Positions 35,904 through 38,078 of a stretch of 38,078 nucleotides of DNA are shown here, in pieces; positions within the stretch are counted from its first letter, which is position 1; every line of letters starts with the position of its first letter. This DNA is from Enorma massiliensis phI (lineage in GTDB: Bacteria; Actinomycetota; Coriobacteriia; Coriobacteriales; Coriobacteriaceae). The DNA is taken from positions 1,569,008 through 1,607,085 of the forward strand of contig NZ_HE978574.1 in NCBI RefSeq assembly GCF_000311845.1, written 5' to 3'. The position numbers and the translations under genes are program-made. The notes beneath the pieces are model-generated. The model searched no databases. It saw only the letters and a list, made by a program, of their open reading frames with translations, and was not told the origin of the DNA.

Positions 35904-37823
35904 CTATTGCGACAGTTCACCGCCCAAGCCCATCAGCTCTTGGAGCGTTTCATATTTCCGCTCCTCAAGCAGCCTGTCGATTGCCGACTCGCTTGAAAGC
36001 AGCGCAGCGATACCACTGTTGAATTCGTCGGGATTGAATGTTGGATCATTCGAAAAGGAGATGAGAAACACCGCTTGGACCTCGTGCACGCCCCATGAAA
36101 CCGGCTGATCAAGCAGACCGACCGCAACAAAGGGTGCGCAAGAGACGGCGCACGCCGGATGCGGCAGGGCAACGCGATTACCAAAGGATGTCGGGGCAAT
36201 CTTCTCGCGTTCGAACACAAGATCCCGAAAGACCTCAGGAAGATGGACACGCTCGATTGCAGCATTAGCCAGAAAGGTAAGAATGCCTTCCTTTGTCGCC
36301 TCATGAACGTGCGCAAAAAATAGCTCACGCGGGAAATGTCGAATGAGACCGCCTGAATCCTCGCGCCTCAAAAGCTCGATGATGCCCACAACATCGGACT
36401 GATCGAGAAATACACTCACCTCGCGCACAGGAACTGGCACCGGAGTGGTAAGTGGAACCGTTGTGAACACATAGTCGATATTCGAGAAGTCCATATGCGC
36501 GATTTGACTTGCATCACAGGTCGTAATGGTATCAATATACGCGCCGAACTCCTTGCGGCAACGATATTCAAGCAACCGAGCCGTTCCGGCACCAGATGCG
36601 CATACTACGAGAACATTTTTCTTGGGAGGATCGTCATCGGAGCGTTCGATAGCAAGCGCAAATGCGAGAGCAAGATACCCAATCTCGGGCGCCTTCAACG
36701 ACGACCCATAGTGACGTTCCAGCACGCGCGACCCGTCAACAGCCATAGACCATGCAAGCGGATACCGTGCCTTGATTTCCTCAGTAAGCGGATTTTTCGC
36801 AACCATATGATATTGAAGACGGACCGCAAGCGGCACGACATGGCAAGCGAGATTCATACGCAACTCAAGATCATCGCGAAAGTCGAGCTGGTATACCTGC
36901 CAGACCTCCTCGATCATCTCGGCAACAATCTGCCAAACCTCTTCAGAAATCAACGGAGAAGGGTCTTCTTCCGGCGAGCTTGGCAATCGATCCCACGACA
37001 TCCGCTTTCCTGCAAAATGTAGCGCAATATATGCAATCTCTTCACGCGGAAGGTCGACAGCAAACTGACGTGCAAGTTCACGTGCAACAGCCTCGGCAGC
37101 CGCGTATTCAGGCGTATCTGTAATCTCCTCAAGTGAAGAGCCCTCCATTGGAATATATGCATGTGCTCGGATGCGCATTATGGCAACAGCGACGTGCACA
37201 ATCAGGTTGCGATAATTGATGCTGCTGAACGTAAGTTGCGAGTCTTGTAACACGCTGTCGACACACGCCTGCACCGATTCCATCGTCACGCCAAATGTAC
37301 TTGCACCCCGAGAATCCAATGCGCTTTGAAAGAACGTATCTGCAAAGCATAGGCGCTTCTGTGCCTCCTCGCCAGAGATGCGAATACCACGATATGGACG
37401 ACTCTCTAGCTCCAAACCATAACGGGTGAGCGTAAGCTCAACCGTACGAAGATCGCTTGAAACGGTACGTCGCGATACATAGAGCGCCTGTGAAAGCGTA
37501 TCGAGGGTAACCCAGTCTGAACGTGAAAGTAAATCACCCAGAAGATAGGAAACACGCTCCTCCGGTGAGTCCGGCACACCAGTTGATCGAGGCGAAACAT
37601 TAAGAATGTGTTCAAGCTCCTTCTCATCGATGACCTTGAGCTCATAGACTCCCGGATGGGTAGGCTCAATTAACGCAATCCCGGAGAGAAGACTGTTGGC
37701 CTGTTTAATGTAGCGGCGTACCGAACGGGTGCCAACATCAAGACGGGCAGCCAACTCATCCGTCCTGAGTGGCTTATGCTCCTGGCGAAACAGCCCGATG
37801 ATATCAAACGCTCGATCTGACAT
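35904..37823 (-). CDS. BglG/LicR/MtlR-type PTS-controlled transcriptional regulator
   Basis: This 639-residue multidomain activator has an HTH at about 1-60, a second Mga-like HTH at about 85-150, PRD1 at about 185-285 (H210 and H269) and PRD2 at about 295-395. A IIB-like domain follows (C408 in VVCASGAGTA), then a IIA domain with H555 in ALPHP. Such proteins sense sugar and PTS state through His/Cys phosphorylation and activate the adjacent operon. The second PRD2 His appears to be Ala (A387), so one control site may be lost. AGGAGGG precedes the ATG. The glycosidase, three PTS genes and the MFS gene follow in the same direction. Confidence 0.9.
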   Translation of the reverse strand: MSDRAFDIIGLFRQEHKPLRTDELAARLDVGTRSVRRYIKQANSLLSGIALIEPTHPGVYELKVIDEKELEHILNVSPRSTGVPDSPEERVSYLLGDLLSRSDWVTLDTLSQALYVSRRTVSSDLRTVELTLTRYGLELESRPYRGIRISGEEAQKRLCFADTFFQSALDSRGASTFGVTMESVQACVDSVLQDSQLTFSSINYRNLIVHVAVAIMRIRAHAYIPMEGSSLEEITDTPEYAAAEAVARELARQFAVDLPREEIAYIALHFAGKRMSWDRLPSSPEEDPSPLISEEVWQIVAEMIEEVWQVYQLDFRDDLELRMNLACHVVPLAVRLQYHMVAKNPLTEEIKARYPLAWSMAVDGSRVLERHYGSSLKAPEIGYLALAFALAIERSDDDPPKKNVLVVCASGAGTARLLEYRCRKEFGAYIDTITTCDASQIAHMDFSNIDYVFTTVPLTTPVPVPVREVSVFLDQSDVVGIIELLRREDSGGLIRHFPRELFFAHVHEATKEGILTFLANAAIERVHLPEVFRDLVFEREKIAPTSFGNRVALPHPACAVSCAPFVAVGLLDQPVSWGVHEVQAVFLISFSNDPTFNPDEFNSGIAALLSSESAIDRLLEERKYETLQELMGLGGELSQ

Positions 37824-38038
37824 ACTGCATCCCTCCTGATATCATCTTGCCAGCCAACAATGGCAACCTCAACGAATCATACTGTCCGGGTGTGCGGACA
37901 GAAATTGCGCTATTTGAGAGTTGCAGGGTATATGGCTCAAAAACAGGATCGGAGGAAGCAGCTGCATATGGGCTTACAGAATCCAAGGTACGAAAAGAGG
38001 CCGAGAGGTCTTAGAGAAATGAAGGCAAAAACAAAATA

Positions 38039-38057
38039 GCCTCGTGTATCGAGGCTA
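38039..38057 (-). terminator. Terminator of a minus-strand gene beyond the right edge
   Basis: AGCCTCG and CGAGGCT pair (7 bp) around TGTAT. On the minus strand the stem is followed by ATTTTGTTTTT, a good T-tract. It would stop a transcript entering from the right of the window. The 37824-38038 gap otherwise shows only a weak 59-codon reading frame that I do not accept as a gene. Confidence 0.7.
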
Positions 38058-38078
38058 AACAATCTAGAGCTAATACCA

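Noticed and set aside
37860-38039. A 59-codon plus-strand frame divergent from the regulator gene, rich in Lys/Arg
   Set aside because: No ribosome site at its ATG, no recognisable domain, and internal ATGs with equally poor context. It probably arises by chance in an AT-richer intergenic region.

Overview
The window looks like a chromosomal segment of a Coriobacteriia member, most likely Collinsella or a close relative. This is inferred from the high GC, a Firmicute-like fatty-acid operon using FabK, a fused AccD-AccA carboxyltransferase, and lactose/cellobiose-type PTS genes. No rRNA or other taxonomic marker is present, so the genus is not proven.

Region 1 (about 1-8.9 kb) is a cell-wall neighbourhood. 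A FemX/FemAB-type aminoacyl-tRNA-dependent ligase (minus strand) stands back-to-back with a solitary, aberrant tRNA gene that has its own promoter and terminator. Next come an ATP-grasp ligase of the D-aspartate ligase type and a DegT-family aminotransferase in one operon, a secreted coiled-coil NlpC/P60 endopeptidase, a second paralogous ATP-grasp ligase, and a MurJ-type lipid II flippase. Together these suggest synthesis, flipping and trimming of a peptidoglycan cross-bridge by both tRNA-dependent and ATP-grasp chemistry.

Region 2 (about 8.9-17 kb) is housekeeping: ybaK (Cys-tRNA(Pro) deacylase) behind uvrA, an Mrp-type P-loop Fe-S carrier, and two flavoproteins (HI0933/BaiN-like and COG2509-like). 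Palindromic dispersed repeats lie upstream of uvrA.

Region 3 (17-27 kb) is a complete type II fatty-acid synthesis cluster in the order fabH-acpP-fabK-fabD-fabG-fabF-accB-fabZ-accC-accDA. Its non-coding gaps hold TTGAC/GTCAA palindromes at the fabH promoter, a dispersed repeat before acpP and a long hairpin between fabG and fabF. Between fabZ and accC there is a 171-bp MITE-like element with perfect 28-bp terminal inverted repeats and a 6-bp target duplication. It appears to carry the accC promoter.

Region 4 (27-30.7 kb, minus strand) holds coaE, a membrane-anchored lytic transglycosylase and uvrB. Region 5 (30.8-38 kb, minus strand, visibly lower GC) is a beta-glycoside PTS operon: a BglG/LicR-type regulator, a GH1 phospho-beta-glycosidase, IIC, IIA and IIB, followed by an MFS exporter coupled to the IIB gene.

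The two observations most worth following are the FemX-linked non-canonical tRNA and the MITE-like element in front of accC.
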